Under the pieces are notes generated by a model that was not told the origin of the DNA, did not search any database, and was given only the letters and a program-made list of their open reading frames with translations. DNA of 64,000 nt from Demequina sp. TMPB413 (GTDB taxonomy: Bacteria > Actinomycetota > Actinomycetes > Actinomycetales > Demequinaceae), in NCBI RefSeq assembly GCF_020447105.2, contig NZ_CP096184.1, forward strand, positions 1,798,001 to 1,862,000, read 5' to 3'. Shown here piece by piece: positions 53,828 through 60,725 of the stretch (positions are counted from its first letter, which is position 1; each line of letters starts with the position of its first letter). The translations under genes were made by a program, and so were the position numbers.

Positions 53828-54186
53828 CACGAGCGCGACGCGCTGGCGGGGGCCTGCACGTCTTCGAGACCCTCGGCGATGCGCTGGCGGGCGTCGAGAG
53901 TGCGGGAGAGCACCAGGCGCGCGGCGGCGAGTAGTTCGCCGACGCCGGGATCGGCGGCGCGGCAATAGACCTGGGAGGCTCTGCGTTCCGAGACGAGCAG
54001 TCCGTAGCGCCTCAGGACCGCGAGGTGCTGGGAGAGGTTGGACGGCTTGAGTCCCGTGTCCTCAATGATGGCCGAGACGGGCACTTCGGGTTGCGCCGTG
54101 ACCAGTTCGAGGATGCGGATTCGGAGGGGATGTGCGAGGCCGCGGAAGAGGTCCGCCTTGATCTCGTACAGGGGCTGGTCGTGCAT
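53827..54186 (-). CDS. ArsR family transcriptional regulator
   Basis: 119 residues with a winged helix: DLFRGLAHPLRIRILELV, VSAIIEDTGLKPSNLSQHLAVLRRYGLLVSERRASQVYCRA. Only one Cys is seen (in YCRA), and the classical metal site is absent, suggesting a different signal such as sulphide or sulphite redox state. It co-transcribes with the SulP transporter (stop and start overlap by one base) and probably represses it. Confidence 0.9.
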   Translation of the reverse strand: MHDQPLYEIKADLFRGLAHPLRIRILELVTAQPEVPVSAIIEDTGLKPSNLSQHLAVLRRYGLLVSERRASQVYCRAADPGVGELLAAARLVLSRTLDARQRIAEGLEDVQAPASASRS

Positions 54187-54209
54187 GACACCTTCTTGGG
54201 GATTGCGAC

Positions 54210-54238
54210 TTTATGGATTTAGCATATCCGCAAGTCAA
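54210..54238 (-). promoter_or_regulatory. Promoter of the arsR-sulP operon
   Basis: On the minus strand TTGACT (54233-54238) and CATAAA (54210-54215) are 17 bp apart, giving a start about 17 bases before the arsR ATG. Short symmetric motifs GGAT and ATCC lie between them and could be operator half-sites. The AT-rich stretch stands out from its surroundings. Confidence 0.55.
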
Positions 54239-54309
54239 GGCATGCAAGACCAGAGGGCGCGCACACGCCCGGCCGGTAGCGCCGCGCGATCCGTGCCCTG
54301 GACGGCCTG

Positions 54310-55044
54310 CTACGCCGTGCGGTGCACCACCTGGGCGGAGACCTGGTCGCGCGGCATGATCAGCATCTGGTCGATATTGACGTGAGCAGGCCGCGACGCC
54401 ACCCACGCGACCGCCTCGGCCACGTCGTCGGCCGTCAACGGCGTCATTCCCTCGTACACCTTGTCCGCGCGCTCCTGATCGCCGGCGAAGCGCACCACCG
54501 AGAACTCGGTCTCCACGAGGCCAGGGTCGATCTCGCACACGCGCACCGGCTGACCCTTCGTCTCGAGCCGCAGCACACGCGTGAGCGCCTTCACGGCGTG
54601 CTTGGCGGCGTTGTAACCCGCGCCGCCGGGGTAGGGCTCGTGCGCGGCGATCGACCCGATCGCCACCACCTGGCCGTCACCGGAAGCGATCAGTTTGGGC
54701 AGCAGCGCACGCGTGACGCGCAGCGTGCCCATCACATTCATCTCGAACATCCGCAGCCACTCGGCATCGTCCGCCTCGGCTACCGACGTGGTCCCGAGCG
54801 CACCGCCGGCGTTGTTGACCACCAGATGACACTCGTCCACGGCGTCGCAAAAGGCATCCACGGAGGCCTGGTCGGTCACGTCGAGCACGTGGGCTGTGCC
54901 GCCGATCTGGTCCGCGAGCTGCTCGAGCCTGTCCAGGCGCCGCGCCCCCACGATCACGTTCCAGCCCTGAGCGGCAAGAATCCGGGCCGTGGCGGCGCCG
55001 ATGCCGCTCGAGGCTCCTGTGACAACGGCGGTGCGTTGAGGCAT
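54310..55044 (-). CDS. Short-chain dehydrogenase/reductase
   Basis: 244 residues of the classical SDR type: TGxxxGIG as AVVTGASSGIGAATARIL, NNAGGALG, the catalytic Ser in VAIGSIAAHEPYPGGAGYNAAKHAVKAL with YxxxK, and RVCEIDPGLVETEF. It resembles YdfG-like serine 3-dehydrogenases, but the substrate is unknown. ATG 55044 is preferred over 55065. It lies 62 bp downstream of gntR on the same strand. Confidence 0.9.
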   Translation of the reverse strand: MPQRTAVVTGASSGIGAATARILAAQGWNVIVGARRLDRLEQLADQIGGTAHVLDVTDQASVDAFCDAVDECHLVVNNAGGALGTTSVAEADDAEWLRMFEMNVMGTLRVTRALLPKLIASGDGQVVAIGSIAAHEPYPGGAGYNAAKHAVKALTRVLRLETKGQPVRVCEIDPGLVETEFSVVRFAGDQERADKVYEGMTPLTADDVAEAVAWVASRPAHVNIDQMLIMPRDQVSAQVVHRTA

Positions 55045-55106
55045 GGCTGAGACTCCGTTTCTCAAGGTGTGACGATGCCCAGCCTGCCGCTCCCGCTGGC
55101 GCTCGT

Positions 55107-55469
55107 CTAGTCTGCGTCGAGGCGGAGGCTGTCGCGTACCAACGCGGCGAGCGCGTCGGGTGCCATCCCGAGCGCGAGCGCCTTGCGTGACAGGTCCAGG
55201 ATCTGGTCACGCAACTGACTGAGCGTGCCTGCCGCGGCGGTCACCACCGCTCCCCTGCCCCTGCGCATGTCCACCAGGCCCTCTTCGCGGAGCACCTGAT
55301 ACGCGCGCAGCACGGTGTGGAGATTCACCTGGAGGGACGCGGCGAGCTCGCGTGCGGCCGGGAGTTTGTCTCCCGGGCGGAGGTTGCCCTCGACCATGTC
55401 CGCCCTGATCGAGCCGGCCACCTGGTCGAAGATGGCCACGTCGCTCGCAGGGTCGATGCGCACCAGCAC
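55107..55469 (-). CDS. GntR family regulator (YtrA subfamily)
   Basis: 120 residues: the HTH is VAIFDQVAGSIRADMVEGNLRPGDKLPAARELAASLQVNLHTVLRAYQVLREEGLVDMRRGRGAVV, followed by only a short helical tail, the YtrA layout used for ABC or cell-envelope genes. GTG 55469 lies two bases after the DUF1648 gene stop. Autoregulation through the palindrome at 56506-56518 is likely. Confidence 0.88.
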   Translation of the reverse strand: MLVRIDPASDVAIFDQVAGSIRADMVEGNLRPGDKLPAARELAASLQVNLHTVLRAYQVLREEGLVDMRRGRGAVVTAAAGTLSQLRDQILDLSRKALALGMAPDALAALVRDSLRLDAD

Positions 55470-55471
55470 GG

Positions 55472-56482
55472 CTACGCCTTTCCGCGGGCCGACGCCCTGG
55501 CCGCCAGCGCGGTGAGCACGGCCGCCGCCGTGCGGGCGTCGTCCACGGTGATGACGACGCTGCGGCCTTGGGTGCGGTTGACCCTGAGCGCGTCCCCATT
55601 GCGCAGCACGATGCCTGTCACACCGGGGCGCGTGCGCAAGCCGTAACCGCCGAATTCGGCGAAGGCGTTCACGGGGGCGACGCCCACGTCGGCAACGTCC
55701 GCGAGCGGCACCCTCACCCGCGGAAAGCCTGGCGCGGCCACGGCGGTGAGGCCGTCGTCGTCGATGGACACGTGGAACACCGTGGCGATGGACGCCGCGA
55801 AGGTCAGCAGGGCGAGCGCCCCCAGAAGGATCCACGCGGTCGCGAGTTCCCCGGCGACCCAGGCGGCGATTGCCGAGAGGGCGACCGCCACGCCCACGCC
55901 CGCGAGCAGGAGCACGCCCCACCGCGCGATGGTGGTGGTGCGCATCCACACGACGCGCTCGTTCGGGCCCAGGTCGAGCTGCGCGGCCGCGTCCCAGTCG
56001 GGGATCTCCGTGTGTTGCTCGGGCTGCACGAACCAGCCAGCCAGGCCCGCCACCGCGCCGACGCCGAGGGCCACGAGCATCCACGGCAGAATTCCTGGCG
56101 CGTCGGTGGCGGCGGCCAGCCCCCGCTGCACGGCCACGGAGGCCGTGTTGAGCGTCACCATGAACGCCGACATGCCGAGCGCGAAGGCGGCCATGAACCG
56201 GAACGTGGCGCCGCGCGCTCCGCGCCGCAGCATGGGCAGCGTCGTGAGTGCGATCAGCAGAGGCAGCCCCAGCCCGAGGCCGGCGGTGATCGCCAGGAAG
56301 GTCCAGCCGCTGCCGAAGCCGTCGGGGGTGTCGCTTGGCCCCCAATGCACGGCGGCCGGGTGGGGGAGGCTGTCGAGCCACGCGGCTTGGAGCGCCAGGC
56401 CTGCCACGGTGATGGCCGTGGGCACCGCGAGGGCAACCACCACAAAGCGGGAGACGACGCTGGGCGACGTTGGGGAGGTCAT
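55472..56482 (-). CDS. DUF1648 domain membrane protein
   Basis: 336 residues with six hydrophobic segments. The DUF1648 segment follows the first helix (SLPHPAAVHWGPSDTPDGFG). A C-terminal PH-like domain (about 245-330) has TVFHVSIDDDGLTAVAAPGFPRVRVPLADVADVGV. Proteins of this kind pair with YtrA-type GntR regulators and respond to cell-envelope stress. ATG 56482 follows GAAAGGTG. Confidence 0.83.
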   Translation of the reverse strand: MTSPTSPSVVSRFVVVALAVPTAITVAGLALQAAWLDSLPHPAAVHWGPSDTPDGFGSGWTFLAITAGLGLGLPLLIALTTLPMLRRGARGATFRFMAAFALGMSAFMVTLNTASVAVQRGLAAATDAPGILPWMLVALGVGAVAGLAGWFVQPEQHTEIPDWDAAAQLDLGPNERVVWMRTTTIARWGVLLLAGVGVAVALSAIAAWVAGELATAWILLGALALLTFAASIATVFHVSIDDDGLTAVAAPGFPRVRVPLADVADVGVAPVNAFAEFGGYGLRTRPGVTGIVLRNGDALRVNRTQGRSVVITVDDARTAAAVLTALAARASARGKA

Positions 56483-56505
56483 GACGACACCTTTCGAGTG
56501 CAACT

Positions 56506-56545
56506 GTTCTATAAGAACTATAACACTCGGCGTGAGTCGTTGCTA
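56506..56545 (-). promoter_or_regulatory. Promoter and GntR operator of the DUF1648-gntR operon
   Basis: A minus-strand -10 TATAGT (56517-56522) and a weak -35 TAGCAA (56540-56545) are 17 bp apart. The perfect dyad GTTCT-ATA-AGAAC (56506-56518) follows the -10, as expected for a YtrA-type repressor. The -35 lies on the transposon target duplication, so insertion stopped just short of removing it. Confidence 0.5.
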
Positions 56546-56548
56546 GAG
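56542..56548. repeat. Target-site duplication, left copy
   Basis: GCTAGAG directly before the transposon's left end. The identical 7 bases occur at 60719-60725 after its right end. Confidence 0.85.
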
Positions 56549-56577
56549 TGTGGCTTCGTTCGCTTGGTGGCGGGGTT
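56549..56577 (+). repeat. Left terminal inverted repeat of the transposon
   Basis: 29 bp beginning TGTGGCTTCG and ending TGGCGGGGTT; 23 of 29 positions match the right repeat in reverse. A further similar stretch (GCTCCGTGGCGG) follows, so the transposase-binding region is probably about 50 bp with repeated CTTCGT/TGGCGGGG motifs. Confidence 0.85.
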
Positions 56578-56698
56578 TTTGCAGCGCTCCGTGGCGGTCT
56601 TGTTGCCGCGATCACGCAGGACTGGCTGCAGGTAGGTGTCGCGGTCTGAACCGAGAGGGGTGCGCCCGGTCGGGGCCGTTTGGATCGCTGCCGCTACG

Positions 56699-57301
56699 TC
56701 AGAGTCCGAAGGCTCCGCCGCTGACGAGGATCACGATGCCGAGGCCGATGAGAACGATGGGGAAGAGGATGTGCTCCCAGCGTTCGAGCACTTCGGCGAT
56801 CGGGGGGCGGGTGGCGACGAACTTTGCCAGGGCCACCAGGACCGCGACGAGCGCGAGGAAGACGATGCAGTAGGCGACTACTGCGAGAGGTTCCACGCCG
56901 AGGAAGACAGGGGTGTAGACGCCGATGTTGTCGCCGCCGTTGGCAAGGGTGACGCCTGCGACTGTCCACACGCCGACCTTCTTGCCGGCAACCTTGGCCT
57001 CGTCGTCATCGTCGTCATCGTCTCCGCGCCAGGCCTGCCATGCGGCCCAGAGGCCGAGGCCCAGAGGGATGAGACCGAAGTACGGGATGGCTGCCGAGGG
57101 CAGGAATGCTCCGGCACCGATGGTCACCAGGACCGCGGCACCGAGGATGCCGGCGAATCCGAGGTACTGGCCGGCCAGAATGCGGGCGGTAGTGCCGCGC
57201 TGGCCTGCCCCTCGTGCGAAGAAGAGGGAGAGCACGATGATGTCGTCGATGTTGGTCGCTGCGAACAGGCCCATCGCCTGCAAGACCGAGGTGAGGATCA
57301 T
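56699..57301 (-). CDS. cadD: CadD-like cadmium resistance transporter
   Basis: 200-residue LysE/CadD-superfamily exporter. It begins MILTSVLQAMGLFAATNIDDIIVLSLFFARG, with the family's N-terminal Asn-Asp-Asp, and has a second TLANGGDNIGVYTPVFL block and an EHILFPIVLIGLGIVIL end. A run of seven aspartates sits in the middle cytoplasmic loop (about 93-99), a plausible metal-gathering patch. Its start overlaps the cmtR stop by 4 bp. It is transposon cargo. Cd is inferred from the family and the adjacent sensor. Confidence 0.88.
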   Translation of the reverse strand: MILTSVLQAMGLFAATNIDDIIVLSLFFARGAGQRGTTARILAGQYLGFAGILGAAVLVTIGAGAFLPSAAIPYFGLIPLGLGLWAAWQAWRGDDDDDDDEAKVAGKKVGVWTVAGVTLANGGDNIGVYTPVFLGVEPLAVVAYCIVFLALVAVLVALAKFVATRPPIAEVLERWEHILFPIVLIGLGIVILVSGGAFGL

Positions 57302-57657
57302 GCGCCCTCCCCAGCTGCGTCGCATCCGGGAAGCGAGCAGGCGGGATCGATGCACGGGGCGTCTTCGTCCACTGCCAGGGTGGCATCGACCAGTGCCGTC
57401 AGCGCCTGCGCCAGGTGCGAATCGGCGATCTCATATCGTGTCCGACGACCCTCGGGCTCGGAGACGACGATCCCGCAATCGCGCAGGCATGCCAGGTGGT
57501 TGGACACGTTCGGGCGTGTCAGGTCCAGATCTCGGGCCAGTTCCGCCGGGTAAGCGGGATGGTCGAGCAGGGTCAAGATGATCCGGGATCGAGTGGGGTC
57601 GGCCAGTGCACGACCCAGGCGGTTCATCACGTCGAGACGCGAAGCAATAGTCAGCAT
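57298..57657 (-). CDS. cmtR: CmtR-type ArsR/SmtB metal-sensing repressor
   Basis: 119 residues closely matching mycobacterial CmtR: MLTIASRLDVMNRLGRALADPTRSRIILTLLDHPAYPAELARDLDLTRPNVSNHLACLRDCGIV. The CmtR metal ligands are present: the Cys pair in NHLACLRDC plus cysteines in the tail APCIDPAC and SLPGC. CmtR senses Cd and Pb. It lies just ahead of cadD and probably represses both genes until metal arrives. ATG 57657 is chosen since the -10 is only a few bases upstream. Confidence 0.9.
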   Translation of the reverse strand: MLTIASRLDVMNRLGRALADPTRSRIILTLLDHPAYPAELARDLDLTRPNVSNHLACLRDCGIVVSEPEGRRTRYEIADSHLAQALTALVDATLAVDEDAPCIDPACSLPGCDAAGEGA

Positions 57658-57664
57658 GGACTGA

Positions 57665-57694
57665 ACTATACAGCACGCACTGAACACTCGGTCA
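57665..57694 (-). promoter_or_regulatory. cmtR promoter
   Basis: On the minus strand a TATAGT -10 (57665-57670) lies eight bases before the ATG, so the transcript would be leaderless. TGACCG (57689-57694) stands 18 bp upstream as a weak -35. ACTGAAC is repeated at 57660-57666 and 57679-57685 (19 bp apart), a candidate CmtR site. Confidence 0.5.
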
Positions 57695-57732
57695 CAGGCG
57701 TCAGCCCAGATCGCATGCCCGTAAGGGGAACC

Positions 57733-57823
57733 CTCACCGGACACCACCGCTACTTACCGAGAGGAACGACGGCACGCCTGGCGGGCTGTCCCGTAAGACC
57801 CGTCCGGTGAACTGTCCGGTGAA
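57733..57823. promoter_or_regulatory. Resolution-site-like repeat cluster
   Basis: Half-site-like TGTCCxGTxA motifs: CTCACCGGACA (57733-57743, inverted), TGTCCCGTAAG (57787-57797), GTCCGGTGAA twice (57802-57811 and 57814-57823). Clustered, partly inverted and directly upstream of the resolvase gene, they look like its res site. Exact subsites I-III cannot be assigned by eye. Confidence 0.5.
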
Positions 57824-57859
57824 GGGAGGCTATATGACACACTGGGGAGCATATCCCCC

Positions 57860-58447
57860 TTGAAGGTCGGCTATGCCCGAGTCTCCACCGACGAGCAGGA
57901 CCTGACCGCGCAGCGTGACGGACTCGCGGCGTTCGGCGTCGATCCCAAGCGCATCTACGTCGATCACGGGCTCACGGGCCGCAACGTCGACCGTGAGGGC
58001 CTGCGGCAGGCGCTGGCAGCGTGTCGGGACGGCGATACGTTCGTGGTCACCAAACTCGATCGGCTGGCGCGTTCGGTCCGTGATGCCCACCAGATCGCCG
58101 ACGACCTCGCGGCGCGGGAAGTGAAGCTGAGCATCGCCGGATCGGTGTATGACCCGACCGACCCGATGGGGAAGCTGTTGTTCAACGTGCTGGCGATGGT
58201 CGCCGAGTTCGAAGCCGACCTCATCCGTGCCCGCACCCGCGAGGGGATGAAGGTCGCCAAGGCCAAGGGCCGGCTGCGCGGGAAGTCACCGAAACTCACC
58301 CCCCGGCAAGAAGCTCACCTCGTCCAGCTACATGCTGCCGACGAGCACACCGTGGGCGAGCTGGCCGAGCTGTTCAGCGTGGGCCGCTCCACGGTCTACC
58401 GCGCCCTTCAGCGCGCCGAGCGCGGGCGCGAGAACGCCTTGCAGTAG
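57860..58447 (+). CDS. Serine resolvase / invertase
   Basis: 195 residues. The catalytic Ser is in KVGYARVSTDEQDL (Ser 9), VYVDHGLTGRNVDREGL-type IYVDHGLTGRNVD follows, then VVTKLDRLARSVRDA with active-site arginines, a long dimer helix (EFEADLIRARTREGM) and a C-terminal HTH (HTVGELAELFSVGRSTVYRALQRAE). It belongs to the Tn3/Tn552-type resolvases and would resolve cointegrates at res. Start is TTG 57860; a leader ORF MTHWGAYPP precedes it. Confidence 0.92.
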   Translation: MKVGYARVSTDEQDLTAQRDGLAAFGVDPKRIYVDHGLTGRNVDREGLRQALAACRDGDTFVVTKLDRLARSVRDAHQIADDLAAREVKLSIAGSVYDPTDPMGKLLFNVLAMVAEFEADLIRARTREGMKVAKAKGRLRGKSPKLTPRQEAHLVQLHAADEHTVGELAELFSVGRSTVYRALQRAERGRENALQ

Positions 58448-58454
58448 GTGCGTC

Positions 58455-59852
58455 GTGGACGCTCGAGCGCGGTGGCGAATCCTCAGGCTCCACGTCGAGG
58501 ACCAGGTGCCCCTCGCGCGCTTAGCTCGCGAGACCGATGTAGGGCTGCGGACCCTGGAGCGCTGGCACGCCCGCTACCGCGCCGACGGCTACGCCGGACT
58601 GGAGACAGCCTCACGGGCGGACGCCGGCTCCCGCCGCCTTCCGCCCGACCTCGTCGACCTGATCGAGGGCCTGGCACTGAGCAAGCCGCGGCCGGCCATC
58701 GCCACGATCCATCGCAAAGTCACGGGCATCTGCGCCGCCCGGAGGTGGCCGGTCCCCTCCTACTCGGTGGTGTGGGACATCGTGCGGACCCTGGATCCCG
58801 GCATGGTCACCCTCGCCCTGGAGGGCGCAGCGTCCTACCGCGACAAGCACGAGCTGGTGCTACGCCGGCAAGCAGAGCTGCCCAACGCGATGTGGCAATC
58901 CGATCACACCATGCTCGACATCCTGGTGGTGGGCACCGACGGCAAGCCCGCACGGCCATGGCTGACAACGATCCTCGACGACTGCTCCCGGGCGGTCTGC
59001 GGCTACACAGTCTTCCTGGGCGCACCGTCGGCGATGAACACCGCCCTGGCGCTGCGCCAAGCGATCTGGCACAAGACCGACCCGGCCTGGCCGATGTGCG
59101 GCCTGCCCGACGTGCTCTACGTCGACCACGGCAGCGACTTCACCAGTGACCAGCTCGCCCACACCGCCGTCGACCTCCACATCCGACTGATCCACTCCAC
59201 CGTCGCCCGACCCCAGGGACGGGGCAAGATCGAGCGGTTCTTCGGCACCATCAACACCGAGCTACTCGCCACCCTGCCCGGACACATCACCGAAGGGCAC
59301 CCCTGGCCGACACCGAAACTGTCCCTGGCCGCCCTCGATAGCGCCCTGGAGGCGTTCGTGGCCACCTACAACCACCGCACGCACAGCGAGCTCGGAACCT
59401 CCCCGCGCAGCGCGTGGATCGCCGATGGCTGGCTGCCCCGAATGCCCGAGAGCCTGGAAGACCTCGACAGACTGCTGTTGACCGTCGCCAAGACCCGCGT
59501 CGTGCGCCGCGATGGCATCCGCTTCCAGGGCCTGCGCTACGTCTCGCCAACTCTGGCCGGCTACGTCGGACGCTCGGTCGTGATCCGCTACGACCCCCGC
59601 GACATCACCGAGATCCGCGTCTTCGATCACGACGAATTCGTCTGCAAGGCCGTCAACCAAGAGCACCACGACCAGAAGGTCAGCCTCAAGGAGATCCAGG
59701 CCGCGCGCAACGCCCGCCGCCGGGCGCTGCGAGCCGGCATCAACGAACGCATCGCCCTCGTGGCCGCACCTACCGAGACGCCACGGATCACCGAAGCACC
59801 GGCTCCGGCGCCGAGGTCGGCGTTGAAGATCTACAAGGAGGACCTCAGGTGA
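58455..59852 (+). CDS. Mu/Tn552-type DDE transposase
   Basis: 465 residues. N-terminal HTH domains (VPLARLARETDVGLRTLERWHARYRADGYAGLE) bind the ends. The rve core has Asp in MWQSDHTMLDIL, Asp in YVDHGSDFTS and Glu in GRGKIERFFGTIN. A Mu-type C-terminal beta domain follows (LRYVSPTLAGYVGRSVVIRYDPRDITEIRVFDHDEFVCKAV). Size matches p480 of Tn552. GTG 58455 starts seven bases after the resolvase stop; its stop overlaps the ATPase start by 4 bp. Confidence 0.93.
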   Translation: MDARARWRILRLHVEDQVPLARLARETDVGLRTLERWHARYRADGYAGLETASRADAGSRRLPPDLVDLIEGLALSKPRPAIATIHRKVTGICAARRWPVPSYSVVWDIVRTLDPGMVTLALEGAASYRDKHELVLRRQAELPNAMWQSDHTMLDILVVGTDGKPARPWLTTILDDCSRAVCGYTVFLGAPSAMNTALALRQAIWHKTDPAWPMCGLPDVLYVDHGSDFTSDQLAHTAVDLHIRLIHSTVARPQGRGKIERFFGTINTELLATLPGHITEGHPWPTPKLSLAALDSALEAFVATYNHRTHSELGTSPRSAWIADGWLPRMPESLEDLDRLLLTVAKTRVVRRDGIRFQGLRYVSPTLAGYVGRSVVIRYDPRDITEIRVFDHDEFVCKAVNQEHHDQKVSLKEIQAARNARRRALRAGINERIALVAAPTETPRITEAPAPAPRSALKIYKEDLR

Positions 59853-60667
59853 GCCAGCGCTTCATCGTCACCAAGGAGCACCGCCGCTTCACCGAGTTCG
59901 CCGACGCCGTGCGCCGCGGGCACACCATCGGTTTGTGCTTCGGATCAGCCGGCGTAGGAAAGACACTCTCCGCGCGCCGCTACGCACACTACGAGAAGGC
60001 TCATGACCTGCTGACCTACTGGGGGCCGCGCTCCGACAACGACGCCAAGATCTACGCCGCCTTGAACCGGAGCCGCACCGTGCTCTACACCCCCAGCGTG
60101 CTGACCACCCCGCGGACCCTGAAGGACGAGCTGACCCAAGCCATCACCCGCACCAACATGTGCATCGAGCAGCACCTCGTACCTCCCGGCACGGCCACTC
60201 CCGAGGCCTGGGGATGGCGACACGGCAGGAACTACGTGGAGCTGATCATCGTCGACGAGGTCGAACGACTGCGTCCCGCCGCTCTGGAACTGCTGCGCGA
60301 TCGCTACGACCGCGACGACATCGCCCTGATCCTGATCGGCATGCCCGGCCTGGAGAAGCAGTTCAGCCACTACCCCCAGTTCTACAGCCGAGTCGGCTTC
60401 GCCCACCAGTACCGGCCCCTGGGACAAGACGAACTGCTGTTCGTCCTCGAGCGACACTGGCGATCCCTCGGCAAGACCCTCGACCCCGACGACTTCACCG
60501 ACGCCCAAGCCATCGCAGCCATCGCACGGATCACCCGCGGCAACTTCCGGCTCCTCGAACGCCTCTTCCCCCAGATCCAGCGGGTCCTGAAGATCAACGA
60601 ACTCGACACCATCACCAACGACGTCATCGAAGCCGCACAGAGCACCCTGGTCATCGGTGTCACCTGA
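59849..60667 (+). CDS. Transposition AAA ATPase (TniB/MuB-like)
   Basis: 272 residues, the size of Tn552 p271. Walker A is GSAGVGKTLSARR, Walker B ELIIVDEVERL, sensor LILIGMPGLEKQF, and a C-terminal lid has ARITRGNFRLLERLFPQI. Such ATPases deliver the transposase to target DNA and give target immunity. The GTG overlaps the transposase stop (GTGA). It ends 50 bp inside the right end of the element. Confidence 0.93.
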   Translation: MSQRFIVTKEHRRFTEFADAVRRGHTIGLCFGSAGVGKTLSARRYAHYEKAHDLLTYWGPRSDNDAKIYAALNRSRTVLYTPSVLTTPRTLKDELTQAITRTNMCIEQHLVPPGTATPEAWGWRHGRNYVELIIVDEVERLRPAALELLRDRYDRDDIALILIGMPGLEKQFSHYPQFYSRVGFAHQYRPLGQDELLFVLERHWRSLGKTLDPDDFTDAQAIAAIARITRGNFRLLERLFPQIQRVLKINELDTITNDVIEAAQSTLVIGVT

Positions 60668-60689
60668 CCCCGCCACGAAGCGACCGAAG

Positions 60690-60718
60690 AACCCCGCCAT
60701 TCAGCAGACGAAGTCACA
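60690..60718 (-). repeat. Right terminal inverted repeat of the transposon
   Basis: 29 bp that read outward-in as TGTGACTTCG...TGGCGGGGTT, matching the left repeat at 23 of 29 positions. A second, similar GCTTCGTGGCGGGG unit lies further in, ending close to the ATPase stop. Confidence 0.85.
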
Positions 60719-60725
60719 GCTAGAG
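60719..60725. repeat. Target-site duplication, right copy
   Basis: GCTAGAG immediately after the right inverted repeat; it contains the stop codon of the next minus-strand gene. Confidence 0.85.

Larger units (their letters stand above)
56549..60718 (+). mobile_element. Tn552-like transposon carrying cmtR-cadD (4,170 bp)
   Basis: Boundaries are set by the paired terminal inverted repeats and an exact 7-bp target duplication GCTAGAG on both sides. Content in order: cadD and cmtR (minus strand), a resolution-site-like region, serine resolvase, Mu-like DDE transposase and AAA ATPase (plus strand). The transposase (465 aa) and ATPase (272 aa) sizes and order recall p480/p271 of Tn552; no tniQ is present, unlike Tn402/Tn5053. 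All open reading frames look intact, so the element may be active. The classification is inferred. Confidence 0.9.

Noticed and set aside
55470..56615. Single 502-residue protein spanning gntR and DUF1648
   Set aside because: The N-terminal part is an antisense-frame Arg/His-rich shadow; the GntR domain begins at GTG 55469.
57834..57863. Nine-codon leader peptide before the resolvase as a regulatory gene
   Set aside because: It starts behind GGGAGG but has no similarity or attenuator-like hairpin; kept only as a remark on the resolvase start.
56544..60723. 5-bp target duplication as in Tn402/Tn5053
   Set aside because: The five bases on each side of the ends are TAGAG and GCTAG, which do not match; the seven-base GCTAGAG does on both sides.
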